Counted from the first letter of the stretch, positions 25,851-34,080 are shown. The stretch: 64,000 nucleotides of DNA from Bacteroidales bacterium (GCA_026418905.1 JAOAAK010000003.1:1-64000); one strand, 5' to 3'. Numbers and translations are program-made. The notes: a model not told the origin generated them from the sequence alone.

Positions 25851-26582
25851 TCAAGGTTTTACGATGTCGAGTAGCTCTACTTTAAAAATGAGTACAGATC
25901 CAGCTGGTATAGCAGGCAAAGAACGATCACCATAACCTAATTCACTTGGAATATAAAATTCATAAATAGATCCAACTGGCATGAGTTGCAAGCCTTCCTG
26001 CCAACCTGCAATTACACCGTTGAGATTAAATTCAATGGGTTGACCACGATCATAACTTGAGTCAAAAATTTTTCCGTCTATGAGCTTACCTTCGTAATGC
26101 ACCTTCACCTTACTATTTAAAGTTGGCTTGGGACCATTTCCTTCTTGTATAACCTTGTATTGCAATCCACTCGACGTGACTATAACTCCAGGTTTGTTTT
26201 TATTTTCTTCAAGCCATTTTTTGCCAGCTTCCTTGTTTTTCTTTGCTTCTTCTGCCTGAGCCTCCTCCATTTTCCTTTGGAGTTCTCGTTGCAATCGTTG
26301 CATTACAGCATTGAATTGTTCTTTAGTGAAAATAGTATCTTTTCCTACCAAACCATCGCGTATGCCTTGGAAAAGCAGGTTTTCATTTACTTGGATTTTA
26401 TTCATGCTAAGACTTCTGCCTATATCGGATCCAATCATATAACTGACCGTATCACTAAATTGAGTAAAAGTTAGGGTGGTCACTGTTGACTTTTTGCTTC
26501 TGTTTTTCTTTTGCTTTTGAGCATATACAACCACATTTCCCACCACCAAAAAAATAAACAAGGTAATGAATCTTATTTTCAT
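25851..26582 (-). CDS. FKBP-type peptidyl-prolyl isomerase (Mip-like)
   Basis: A 243-residue exported isomerase. It has a signal peptide (FITLFIFLVVGNVVVYA), then a helical FKBP N-terminal domain (~38-125, SYMIGSDIGRSLSMNKIQVNENLLFQGIRDGLVG) that dimerises in Mip/FkpA proteins, then the FKBP catalytic domain (~135-243) with VKVHYEGKLIDGKIFDSSYDRG, VIAGWQEGLQLMPVGS and the tail LGYGDRSLPAIPAGSVLIFKVELLDI. It catalyses proline isomerisation in periplasmic or outer-membrane protein folding. It is adjacent to a PstS-like lipoprotein gene on the same strand, 7 bases upstream. Confidence 0.93.
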   Translation of the reverse strand: MKIRFITLFIFLVVGNVVVYAQKQKKNRSKKSTVTTLTFTQFSDTVSYMIGSDIGRSLSMNKIQVNENLLFQGIRDGLVGKDTIFTKEQFNAVMQRLQRELQRKMEEAQAEEAKKNKEAGKKWLEENKNKPGVIVTSSGLQYKVIQEGNGPKPTLNSKVKVHYEGKLIDGKIFDSSYDRGQPIEFNLNGVIAGWQEGLQLMPVGSIYEFYIPSELGYGDRSLPAIPAGSVLIFKVELLDIVKP

Positions 26583-26589
26583 ATAATAA

Positions 26590-27525
26590 TTATTTGGGTT
26601 TTACATAGCCACGTGGCTCGAGCAAATTTAAAGCATTTTCGTTCACAAATTTCATAAATTCCATAAGCTCTTTTTTAGTTTGAGTTTTTTGAAAATAAAC
26701 ATAATGTTTCAAAGCAAAACCTTCAGGATATTTTCCTCGAAGATATGCTTTTTTAAGATGATTAATTTGATCATAAAACAACTCGTCATCCGAAAGAAAC
26801 TGATCATCGTTCAAATCGAGAAAAAGAGGATAAATACCTTTTTTTCTTAAACCACTTCGAAGATCATATACGTCACGTAATGAAATACACGCCAAACCAC
26901 CTTTAGAAACACTAAGGTTTTGTTTCACTTGATCATAAGAAGGAACTATATGATGTGAATGAATCCTAACTTGAAAATATTTATGCAGTAAAATATTGAC
27001 TGGATGATTTTGAGGAGGAACAAAAACTTGGAGGGATTGAGACGGCACATCTTTGAGAATTTGATTCCAATTTCGAATTTCATAACTTGATAAAACCTTT
27101 TTCAAAGTTTGCAAATCTATTCCTGTTTGAACCAATCGAGGTAGAACCGGATTATCAAAATTTAAAGCGAAGAGATAAATTTCATTGACAAGGTTTTTAT
27201 AAATAAAAAGAGTATCTAGTTCAAAACTTGAAAAAACAGCATCAAAGACTGTGATTTTTAAAATAGAATCGATCTTTTCCGAATTAATTTCTTGCAACCT
27301 GATTGTCTTATCTGGATGTATGAAAGAAAATTCTTGAGCAAGAACCCTAGCAATATCATAAGATTCAGTAGTATAACCAATGATAAGTGGTGTTGCCTCT
27401 ATCTTCTCTTCTGTGGCAGGATGATCTGAAACCTCGCGAGTATTGTCCTTTTTCCTACACCCTATCAATAACAATACACTTAAAATTACAAGAAACGCAA
27501 TTCTCATAGACTTAAAAGATTTCAT
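26590..27525 (-). CDS. PstS-like substrate-binding lipoprotein
   Basis: An approximately 311-residue lipoprotein (signal FLVILSVLLLIGC, lipid cysteine). The body has the outline of a type II periplasmic binding protein: LIIGYTTESYDIARVLAQEF, FDAVFSSF, EIRNWNQILKD, NHPVNILLHKYF and a C-terminal MEFMKFVNENA...LEPRGYVKPK. The opening resembles PstS phosphate receptors, but the usual phosphate-binding Ser/Thr/Asp set is not obvious and no Pst ABC genes are nearby. The ligand is therefore unknown. It overlaps the urocanase stop by 14 bases if the ATG at 27525 is used; an ATG at 27507 is a close alternative. It lies downstream of hutU on the same strand. Confidence 0.65.
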   Translation of the reverse strand: MKSFKSMRIAFLVILSVLLLIGCRKKDNTREVSDHPATEEKIEATPLIIGYTTESYDIARVLAQEFSFIHPDKTIRLQEINSEKIDSILKITVFDAVFSSFELDTLFIYKNLVNEIYLFALNFDNPVLPRLVQTGIDLQTLKKVLSSYEIRNWNQILKDVPSQSLQVFVPPQNHPVNILLHKYFQVRIHSHHIVPSYDQVKQNLSVSKGGLACISLRDVYDLRSGLRKKGIYPLFLDLNDDQFLSDDELFYDQINHLKKAYLRGKYPEGFALKHYVYFQKTQTKKELMEFMKFVNENALNLLEPRGYVKPK

Positions 27526-29512
27526 TGAGCAAAGAATCGTCAACCAGATAAGGTATAGTAACTTGAAGATCAGGATAATTCTTTAGAGTTCGATGCAAAG
27601 TTGATAAAGCATTTGGGTTTCTAGCCCAGGCACGACGAGCTATTCCATTATTTACATCCCAGAAAAGCATCATTTTTAAACGACGAGAAGCCGCATCGGA
27701 TCCATCAAGAACCAACCCAAATCCTCCATTGATAACCTCCCCCCATCCTACACCACCACCATTATGTAAGGAAACCCACGTAGCCCCCCTGAAAGCATCA
27801 CCAACAAAATTTTGCACAGCCATATCGGCCGTAAACCTAGAACCATCATAAATATTAGCAGTTTCCCTATATGGGCTATCTGTTCCTGAAACATCGTGGT
27901 GATCTCTCCCTAAAACTACAGGAGCAGATATTTTCCCTGTTTTAATGGCATCGTTGAATGCTTGTGCAATGCGAATTCTTGCTTCAGAATCGGCATATAA
28001 AATGCGAGCCTGCGAGCCAACAACCAGTTTGTTCTCCTCAGCCTTTTTGACCCACATTATATTATCTTTCAATTGTGGGTGTATTTCTTCCGGAGCCTCT
28101 TTATAGTATTCTTCAAGCACTTCAGCGGCAATCTGATCGGTCACTCTTAAATCTTGAGGATCCCCGGAAGTACAAATCCATCTAAAGGGACCAAAACCAT
28201 AATCAAAACACAAAGGCCCCATAATATCTTCAACATAACTTGGATATTTAAATCTACCATCGGGCAACATAACGTTAGCCCCAGCTCGACATGCTTCGAG
28301 AAGGAAAGCATTCCCATAGTCAAAAAAATACATGCCTCGTTCTGCATGCTTATCAATCAATTCTACTTGTAAACGTAAAGATTCATGAACTTTTTTCTTA
28401 AACTCCTCTGGTTTTTCAACCATCCAACGCTGAGCTTCTTCGAAACTTAAACCAACAGGGTAATAACCCCCATTATATGGATTATGTAATGAAGTTTGAT
28501 CGGAACCTATTTGAACGAAAATTTTTTCTTTATAAAGATATTCCCATAAATCGACAATGTTTCCGGCATAAGCAAGAGAAACTGCTTCATGCTTAGTCAT
28601 GGCCGACACCACACGCTTACCTAAGCGAGATAAATCATCATACGCTTCATCAACCCATCCCTGTTCAAATCTTTTTTTCAAAGCCTTTGGGTTAATTTCT
28701 GCAACGATACTAACTAGGCCTGCTATTTTAGCTGCCTTAGGCTGAGCACCACTCATCCCACCCAGCCCCGACGAAACAAACAACATTCCCCTTATGTCTG
28801 GGGAATTTCCAACTTTTTTTCGTGCAGCGTTGAGAATAGTAATAGTAGTTCCATGAACAATACCTTGTGAACCAATATACATGTATGATCCAGCTGTCAT
28901 CTGACCGTATTGAGTGACGCCTAAAGCATACATTCTCTCATAATCTTCCAGTTTGCTATAATTTGGTATGACCATACCATTAGTTACCACCACTCGAGGA
29001 GCATCAGGATGACTTGGAAAAAGGCCAAGAGGATGTCCACTGTAAATGACCAATGTCTGTTCGTCCGTCATGGTAGCAAGGTATTTCATAGTGAGTAAAT
29101 ACTGAACCCAATTTTGAAATACTGATCCATTACCGCCATAGGTTATGAGTTCATCAGGATGCTGTGCAACTGCAGGATCAAGATTATTCTGGATCATGAG
29201 CATAATGGCTGCTGCTTGAACCGACCGCGCAGGATATTCCCAAATGGGCCTAGCGTACATAGGATAATCGGGCTTAAATCGATACATGTAAATATGCCCA
29301 TATTTTTCTAGTTCCTCAGCAAATTCCCTTGCAAGAATCGGATGCCACTCGGGTTTAAAATAACGAAGGGCATTTTTTATAGCTAATTTTTTTTCTTCTT
29401 GTGTCAGATGAGTTCTACGTTTTGGAGCATGATTGACATTGGGATCCAATGATTTCCTTGGAGGTAGTTCATCCGGAATACCTTGCAAAATGGCTTGACG
29501 AAAATCCTGCAT
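27512..29512 (-). CDS. hutU: Urocanate hydratase (urocanase), long form
   Basis: Converts urocanate to 4-imidazolone-5-propionate in histidine breakdown, with tightly bound NAD+. At 666 residues it is longer than the E. coli/Pseudomonas type (~555), matching the larger form found in Bacteroidota. Visible motifs are GGNGSVFQNWVQYLLTM, VYSGHPLGLFP-like, TAGSYMYIGSQGIVHGT, SSGLGGMSGAQPKAAKIAG (the NAD-binding GxGGMxGAQP, with Ser for the usual Gly), IGSDQTSLHNPYNGGYYPVGL and DYGNAFLLEACRAG. The remaining hut genes (hutH, hutI, ftcD) are not in this window. A -7 box precedes the start. Confidence 0.95.
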   Translation of the reverse strand: MQDFRQAILQGIPDELPPRKSLDPNVNHAPKRRTHLTQEEKKLAIKNALRYFKPEWHPILAREFAEELEKYGHIYMYRFKPDYPMYARPIWEYPARSVQAAAIMLMIQNNLDPAVAQHPDELITYGGNGSVFQNWVQYLLTMKYLATMTDEQTLVIYSGHPLGLFPSHPDAPRVVVTNGMVIPNYSKLEDYERMYALGVTQYGQMTAGSYMYIGSQGIVHGTTITILNAARKKVGNSPDIRGMLFVSSGLGGMSGAQPKAAKIAGLVSIVAEINPKALKKRFEQGWVDEAYDDLSRLGKRVVSAMTKHEAVSLAYAGNIVDLWEYLYKEKIFVQIGSDQTSLHNPYNGGYYPVGLSFEEAQRWMVEKPEEFKKKVHESLRLQVELIDKHAERGMYFFDYGNAFLLEACRAGANVMLPDGRFKYPSYVEDIMGPLCFDYGFGPFRWICTSGDPQDLRVTDQIAAEVLEEYYKEAPEEIHPQLKDNIMWVKKAEENKLVVGSQARILYADSEARIRIAQAFNDAIKTGKISAPVVLGRDHHDVSGTDSPYRETANIYDGSRFTADMAVQNFVGDAFRGATWVSLHNGGGVGWGEVINGGFGLVLDGSDAASRRLKMMLFWDVNNGIARRAWARNPNALSTLHRTLKNYPDLQVTIPYLVDDSLLNEIF

Positions 29513-29528
29513 ATCGTATAGTTTTAAG

Positions 29529-29536
29529 CAAATTTA
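29529..29536 (-). promoter_or_regulatory. Promoter -7 box for hutU
   Basis: The minus strand reads TAAATTTG followed by C, an exact match 16 bases before the hutU ATG. Confidence 0.5.
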
Positions 29537-30168
29537 CATCTTTTATCTTATATCTTCCTGGCATAAATTAATATTCTAATTTTAAATCAAGTAGATTTAA
29601 TACATTTCTTGTTTATCCCACCATCAGTGATGGGCATTTATAATAAGAAAAAAGTTTGATGTTTACATAACAATAACATCTTTTGAGTTAACAGATTGGA
29701 ATAGTAATTAAGTTAAAATTTAATTCACAAAAAATTTAGTCAAAAATAAAATTTTAAAAAATAAAGTCAAATATTTACTTAGATAAAATTTATCAATTAA
29801 CTTTAAAGATTTGATCATTATTTTCTTTGAAATGATTTAAGCAAATAAAAAATAATAATTACACGTTATCAAAGAATTAAGTTAATCATTTTTCAAAATA
29901 AAAAAATTTTTTTAGCATAGATGAAATCATGTATTGACACTATTAGCTATCTTAATTTTTTGCCTTTATTTCTTCGGTAGTTGAGCAAAAGCATAATAGC
30001 TTTTTTTACCTTTCTTACTTAAAGTGGAACGAAGATGTTATTTCTTTGTAGATCTGTTAATCGCCTATTATCGAGGCATACTATGCTTTTTATACTCTTA
30101 TTCTTATACTTAATTACTCTTAATTGGTTATCTAAAGTTACTTTATAGGAGAATACTTTGCTTACAAA
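29537..30168. other. AT-rich gene-free interval
   Basis: About 0.6 kb between the hutU promoter and the small heat-shock gene terminator without a credible reading frame on either strand. Base composition is even more A+T biased than the neighbourhood. I saw no tRNA, no strong hairpin and no tandem repeat array in it. Whether an untranslated RNA or a lost gene lies here cannot be told from the sequence. Confidence 0.6.
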
Positions 30169-30197
30169 TAAAAAAGAGCAGCTGTGCAGCTGCTCTT
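30169..30197 (-). terminator. Rho-independent terminator after the small heat-shock gene
   Basis: Stem AAGAGCAGC (30174-30182) and GCTGCTCTT (30189-30197), with T residues downstream on the minus strand (A run at 30169-30173). It lies 20 bases past the stop of the hsp20 gene. Confidence 0.85.
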
Positions 30198-30216
30198 AGA
30201 TAAAAGTGAAACGCTT

Positions 30217-30639
30217 TTACTTAATTTCAATGGTTTTGTTCTTCTTAGAAACGTATTCTTCCTTTTTAGGTAAAATTACACTGAGAACACCGTTTTCATA
30301 AACAGCATGAATCTTATCAGCATCTACATGATCTGGTACGATAAAGCTACGACTAAAGCACGAATAGTTGAATTCACGACGATGATAGTCTTTGCCTTTT
30401 TCTGTTTTTTCTTCTTTCTTTTCGGAGCTGATAGTTAGAGTGTTGTCATTTAGTTCGATCTTGAAATCTTCCTTCTTGTAGCCTGGTGCTGCAACTTCAA
30501 TTTCAAAAGCCTTTTCAGTTTCAGCAATGTTGATTTTAGGGATGGTTCTTAATTCCGTTGATAAAGAACCAACAAAGGGAAAATCTCTGAAAAATTCTTC
30601 GAACAAACTTGGAATTAAATCACTTCTGACCGGTAACAT
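30217..30639 (-). CDS. Hsp20/alpha-crystallin-family small heat-shock protein
   Basis: A 140-residue ATP-independent holdase. A short N-terminal arm (LPVRSDLIPSLFEEFFRDF) is followed by the alpha-crystallin domain over about 40-140: FEIEVAAPGYKKEDFKIELNDNTLTISSEKKEE, FNYSCFSRSFIVPDHVDADKIHAVYENGVLSVILPKKEE. The C-terminal anchor IEIK completes it. It has an unusually strong Shine-Dalgarno (AAGGAGG, 8 bases before ATG), a putative -7 near 30688-30696 and two copies of a palindromic motif upstream, so its expression is probably regulated. It is the only gene of its unit and ends in a strong terminator. Confidence 0.95.
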   Translation of the reverse strand: MLPVRSDLIPSLFEEFFRDFPFVGSLSTELRTIPKINIAETEKAFEIEVAAPGYKKEDFKIELNDNTLTISSEKKEEKTEKGKDYHRREFNYSCFSRSFIVPDHVDADKIHAVYENGVLSVILPKKEEYVSKKNKTIEIK

Positions 30640-30647
30640 AGCTTTGC

Positions 30648-30654
30648 CCTCCTT
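30648..30654 (-). promoter_or_regulatory. Strong Shine-Dalgarno site for hsp20
   Basis: The minus strand reads AAGGAGG with 8 bases to the ATG at 30639, near the ideal spacing. It is one of only two such strong sites seen in the window. Confidence 0.7.
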
Positions 30655-30687
30655 TCTTTTTTATGTTTAACTTCATCCTCTTATTTC

Positions 30688-30696
30688 CAAAGTATA
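30688..30696 (-). promoter_or_regulatory. Possible -7 box for hsp20
   Basis: The minus strand reads TATACTTTG, TAnnTTTG with one extra base. A TTG lies about 20 bases upstream at 30718-30720. It would give a leader of about 45 bases. Confidence 0.35.
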
Positions 30697-30757
30697 TACC
30701 ATTTGCATAACTTTCAACAAAATATTGATTATCAAAATCTTATGGTTTTAGTCTTTA

Positions 30758-30772
30758 ATGCCAAATTGGCAT
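30758..30772. promoter_or_regulatory. Palindromic site 1 upstream of hsp20
   Basis: ATGCCAAATTGGCAT is a perfect 7+1+7 inverted repeat about 120 bases upstream of the hsp20 start. It shares the pattern RTGYYAAAWTRRCAT with the sites at 30789-30803 and 32266-32280. Confidence 0.55.
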
Positions 30773-30788
30773 AACTCATATATTTATT

Positions 30789-30803
30789 GTGTCAAAATGA
30801 CAT
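30789..30803. promoter_or_regulatory. Palindromic site 2 upstream of hsp20
   Basis: GTGTCAAAATGACAT, with arms TGTCA/TGACA, is 31 bases (about three helical turns) from site 1, so a protein bound at both would sit on the same face of the DNA. Confidence 0.5.
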
Positions 30804-30925
30804 ATTTTATTTAAAAACTTTTTTCTACTTGCATGTTGCAACCATTTAACTCTCTGATTTATCAAAGTTGGAAGGCAAGATATGATATGAGGTATGAATA
30901 ATTAATGAGTTGGATGATTATTACT

Positions 30926-32260
30926 TTAATTTATATAAAAACGAATCACTTTTTTTATTGCTTCTTGACAAACCTTACAAAAATTGTCGTAAATAGGTGA
31001 TTTCATGCTGCAATCATACGAAGGACGATATATGCCTTTTTCACTATATCCTCCTCCCTCAAACACGCCAATTTCTTTTTCCCAAGTGGCTACAGCAGGA
31101 GTTGGAATTGGTGTCTTAGGTTTCACCATGGAACTCCATTTTTTTTCAAAACTCACAAGGGTCGTGATGTTAGGCTCCCAAGGTTCGTAATTCAAATTGT
31201 AAAAATTTTTCACACTCACCTCCGACGTCCAATATTCATCTGCAAGACCAGCTATAGAATGACCTGTTTCATGAATGACTAGAAAATTTGTATATGGGTT
31301 ATCGGAAGGACAAGTAGCATAGAAGTTATAGATCCCTCCCCCACCATACACGTCAGTATTAATTAACAATATTATAAAATCGTATGGTATTTGGCTTATA
31401 TAATCGTGAAGTAAAAAAACTCGCTCAGTCATAAGGTAGCGATCTATACCCAACGTATTAAATGAACAAAGCATAGAATCACTAACTGACATTGGAATAA
31501 AGACAGTCCAGGCAGAAATGAATTTTCTAAATTCTTTGTAAGGCTTACAATGAAGAAGATATTGAATGACCCGCTTAGCGTCCTGTATAAATTTTTGCTT
31601 TTCGCCAGGTTTATACCCATCAGCTACGATGACAATATCCATCACATTTTCAGGTTTACCGGCATGGATAATTTTCTGAACATCCATATCATGAGGTACG
31701 AGAGGAGCATCGAGCACCAAATGTTTTGGATTAATATAAGCACTATCCTGCTTCAGCCAGATAGGAATATCATTTTTCCTGTAGAAAAAAATAATCTTTA
31801 TAGTCTTGCGGGGGAAAGGTATTCGAACAACTTCTTCAAACGATTTCGGTTCCGTACGACCCTTTTCAGTAAAAATGTATTCCGAAAACAAACTTGACCA
31901 TGAACGAGTAAATATTAACTGATTTGACGAAGAATCATATACGTAGATTTTATAATTACCATAATCGTAAGGTTCTATGGTTTTTGTCTTACATCCGCTC
32001 CAATATGTTTCCTTAAACATAGAATGAATTCGTATGGTAGAAGAGTGATAATTTCCCGTTCGTACAAGGTTTATTCTCAACGCCCCATCAGTAAAAAAAT
32101 CATCATATCGAAACTGCTTCTCTTGAGAAAAAACAATACTAACCTCTAGACAAGAAAAAAACAAAAAGCCACATAACTGCATCCCTAAAATGCAATTTCT
32201 ATGAATATTTTTAGTCAGTTTTGCGCATTCTATAAGATAAACAAGCTTTATTATTGGCAT
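30926..32260 (-). CDS. M64-type (IgA peptidase-like) zinc metallopeptidase
   Basis: A secreted or surface peptidase of about 445 residues. The zinc site is FLVIHETGHSIAGLADEYW, fitting HExxH...DEY of the M64 family, with the glutamate as catalytic base. The preceding DIVIVADGYKPGEKQKFIQDA is a characteristic M64 segment. A Cys pair near the C-terminus (CSMKSPIYDNFCKVCQE) is typical as well. The start is unclear: a signal peptide (MQLCGFLFFSCLEVSIVFS) would begin at 32182, while the ATG at 32260 lies nearer the promoter-like box and palindrome. The TTG-started frame to 32290 runs into that box and is unlikely. Substrates are unknown. Confidence 0.82.
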   Translation of the reverse strand: MPIIKLVYLIECAKLTKNIHRNCILGMQLCGFLFFSCLEVSIVFSQEKQFRYDDFFTDGALRINLVRTGNYHSSTIRIHSMFKETYWSGCKTKTIEPYDYGNYKIYVYDSSSNQLIFTRSWSSLFSEYIFTEKGRTEPKSFEEVVRIPFPRKTIKIIFFYRKNDIPIWLKQDSAYINPKHLVLDAPLVPHDMDVQKIIHAGKPENVMDIVIVADGYKPGEKQKFIQDAKRVIQYLLHCKPYKEFRKFISAWTVFIPMSVSDSMLCSFNTLGIDRYLMTERVFLLHDYISQIPYDFIILLINTDVYGGGGIYNFYATCPSDNPYTNFLVIHETGHSIAGLADEYWTSEVSVKNFYNLNYEPWEPNITTLVSFEKKWSSMVKPKTPIPTPAVATWEKEIGVFEGGGYSEKGIYRPSYDCSMKSPIYDNFCKVCQEAIKKVIRFYIN

Positions 32261-32265
32261 TTTTA

Positions 32266-32280
32266 ATGCTAAAATAGCAT
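32266..32280. promoter_or_regulatory. Palindromic site 3 upstream of the M64 peptidase
   Basis: ATGCTAAAATAGCAT, arms ATGCTA/TAGCAT around AAA. It sits about 5 bases downstream of a 7-of-8 -7 box (TTGATTTG on the minus strand, 32285-32292), so it would cover the predicted transcription start, a classic repressor position. Confidence 0.45.
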
Positions 32281-32377
32281 ATTTGTGCAAATCAATTTTA
32301 GATCTAAACTTGGAAAGAGCGCACCACTTCCTTCACAAAAGCAAATGAACAAAATCAGAAATTATTTAAATACAATT

Positions 32378-33073
32378 TTAAAACGACATGATTCTTTTTA
32401 AATATATTAATAACTCAGCAACACATCCTTCACCACCACGTGAAAAAAGAACCATATCGGCATGCTCAAGAATAAAAGGATGAGCATCGCTAGGACATAC
32501 GGAAAATCCAACTTTTTTCATTAAATCCAAATCATTAAGATCATCACCTACATATATGACACTCGAGTGTTCTATGTTATATTTCTCCACCCATTCTGAA
32601 AAAACTTCATGCTTCGTTTTTTCTCCGACGTAATATAACGCTACATTAAGCATCTTGGCTCGATATGAAACAATTCTGGATGAATGAGCATTAGATAGAA
32701 AACCAATTTGAAAATTATTCTCTATCAGTTGCTTGATAGCATAGCCATCTTTTACATTAAAACGTTTAGATTCAACGCCTCGCGCAGAAATGTAAATTCC
32801 TCCGTCGGTTAAAACTCCATCAACATCAAGAATAATCCATTTAAAAGAATAAGTTCGCAATTGTCCAATGAGTTTCTTAGGTAACACAAGTTCTATGGGA
32901 TCCACTTGAAAATACTTTGCTAGAGTTACTATCTCATTCCAGGTTGGCACTCGCTGACGTGTTAGCAGTAAACTTATAGTTCCAGGAAAAAAATGACAAG
33001 CATCTTCAATGAATGTTAAAGGATCACCTTTTTGTGTGATATATTCTTGAAGCAAATTTGTGAAATATTTCAT
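32378..33073 (-). CDS. KdsC-type HAD phosphatase with N-terminal HTH-like domain
   Basis: A 231-residue protein in two parts. Residues ~78-231 are a KdsC-like HAD-superfamily C0 phosphatase: ILDVDGVLTDGG (nucleophile Asp83, acid Asp85), LSNAHSSR, KTKHEVF and VGDDLNDLDLM (176-184). KdsC removes phosphate from KDO-8-phosphate in LPS synthesis. Residues ~18-65 look like a Cro/CI-type helix-turn-helix (ACHFFPGTISLLLTRQRVPTWNEIVTLAKYFQVDPIELV). Typical KdsC is ~170-190 residues and lacks this part. Its start overlaps the DAHP-synthase stop by one base, so they are co-transcribed. Whether the N-terminal part binds DNA is unknown, and the true substrate could be another 3-deoxy-sugar phosphate. Confidence 0.78.
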   Translation of the reverse strand: MKYFTNLLQEYITQKGDPLTFIEDACHFFPGTISLLLTRQRVPTWNEIVTLAKYFQVDPIELVLPKKLIGQLRTYSFKWIILDVDGVLTDGGIYISARGVESKRFNVKDGYAIKQLIENNFQIGFLSNAHSSRIVSYRAKMLNVALYYVGEKTKHEVFSEWVEKYNIEHSSVIYVGDDLNDLDLMKKVGFSVCPSDAHPFILEHADMVLFSRGGEGCVAELLIYLKRIMSF

Positions 33074-34080
33074 CAGACAATTTTTTTGTGAATTGCTGCT
33101 GCGATACTTTTCAAAGTTACAAACAATTCTGAAAATTGTTCGTGATTGAGTTGCTGTTTGGCATCTGACAGAGCTTTTTCAGGCTTAGGATGAACTTCAA
33201 TGAGAAGGCCATCAACTCCTAGAGCAAGGCATGCTCTAGCTAAGTCGGGAACACCATAGGCATAGCCCATAGCGTGGCTGGGATCAAGTATGATGGGAAG
33301 ATTTACATGTTCTTTCAACCAAACAACACCAGTTAAATCAAGCGTGAACCTTGTTTTCGTCTCAAATGTCCGTATGCCCCTTTCACAAAGAATTACATTG
33401 GGATTGCCATGAGAAAGAATAAATTCAGCAGCTTGTACAAATTCCTGTAATGTTGCTCCAAAGTGCCGTTTAAGCAACACTGGCTTTTGGATTTTTCCAA
33501 GTTGGGTAAGAATGCTTCTATCATACATGGCTTTAGACCCCACCTGCACCACATCAGCTACCCAAATTACTTCTTCCACATGACAAGCATCCCTTACTTC
33601 CGTCACAATACAGAGTCCGTATTTCTCCTTGATCTGTGCTAACAATTTCAAACCATGATTCTGCAACCCTTGAAAACTATAGGGTGAAGTTCGTGGTTTA
33701 TAACTACCTGCTCGTAAAGATGCTAAACCAAGTGACTTAATGAATTGAGCTGATTCTTCAATCATTTGTTCATTTTCTACCGAACAAGGGCCAGCAATGA
33801 GAATGATTTGATCACTGCCAGTCGTAAAATAGTCACCGATCTTAATTTCTCTTGTTTTGGAATAAAATTTACGCGATGCAAGCTGAATGTCATCATCAAA
33901 AACCCAAATTTTATCGTACCATGAGTCTGGAATTGAAAGTTCTTTAATTTCCGAAGACAAAACAAGATAGTTGTAACCATCCCAATTGATCAGGTAAAAA
34001 GGTTTATTATACTTTTCAAAAAAAGATATATCTGCTTGATGAGAGATCCTAATGATCATAGGAACAAAAAGTTCAAACAA
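33073..34080 (-). CDS. 3-deoxy-7-phosphoheptulonate (DAHP) synthase, type I-beta
   Basis: First enzyme of the shikimate pathway: phosphoenolpyruvate plus erythrose-4-phosphate to DAHP. At 335 residues it has an N-terminal ~70-residue ferredoxin-like extension and the TIM barrel with LIAGPCSVENEQMI, LRAGSYKPRTSPYSFQG, VGSKAMYDRSIL, PVLLKRHFGAT (usually RGMS/A), LCERGIRTFE and IILDPSHAMGY. KPRTSPYSFQG marks it as DAHP rather than KDO-8-phosphate synthase. The neighbour downstream is a KdsC-type phosphatase. The start may be the ATG at 34059 (MIIRISHQ) rather than 34080. aroF is a possible symbol, but naming in this phylum is not uniform. Confidence 0.9.
   Translation of the reverse strand: MFELFVPMIIRISHQADISFFEKYNKPFYLINWDGYNYLVLSSEIKELSIPDSWYDKIWVFDDDIQLASRKFYSKTREIKIGDYFTTGSDQIILIAGPCSVENEQMIEESAQFIKSLGLASLRAGSYKPRTSPYSFQGLQNHGLKLLAQIKEKYGLCIVTEVRDACHVEEVIWVADVVQVGSKAMYDRSILTQLGKIQKPVLLKRHFGATLQEFVQAAEFILSHGNPNVILCERGIRTFETKTRFTLDLTGVVWLKEHVNLPIILDPSHAMGYAYGVPDLARACLALGVDGLLIEVHPKPEKALSDAKQQLNHEQFSELFVTLKSIAAAIHKKIV

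Noticed and set aside
30174-30197. Small RNA at the AGCAGCTG palindrome
   Set aside because: Its position right after the hsp20 stop and the T run on the minus strand make it a terminator.
33073-34080. KDO-8-phosphate synthase reading of the DAHP synthase
   Set aside because: The KPRTSPYSFQG segment and the N-terminal ferredoxin-like extension favour type I-beta DAHP synthase, although the KdsC-type neighbour first suggested KDO synthesis.
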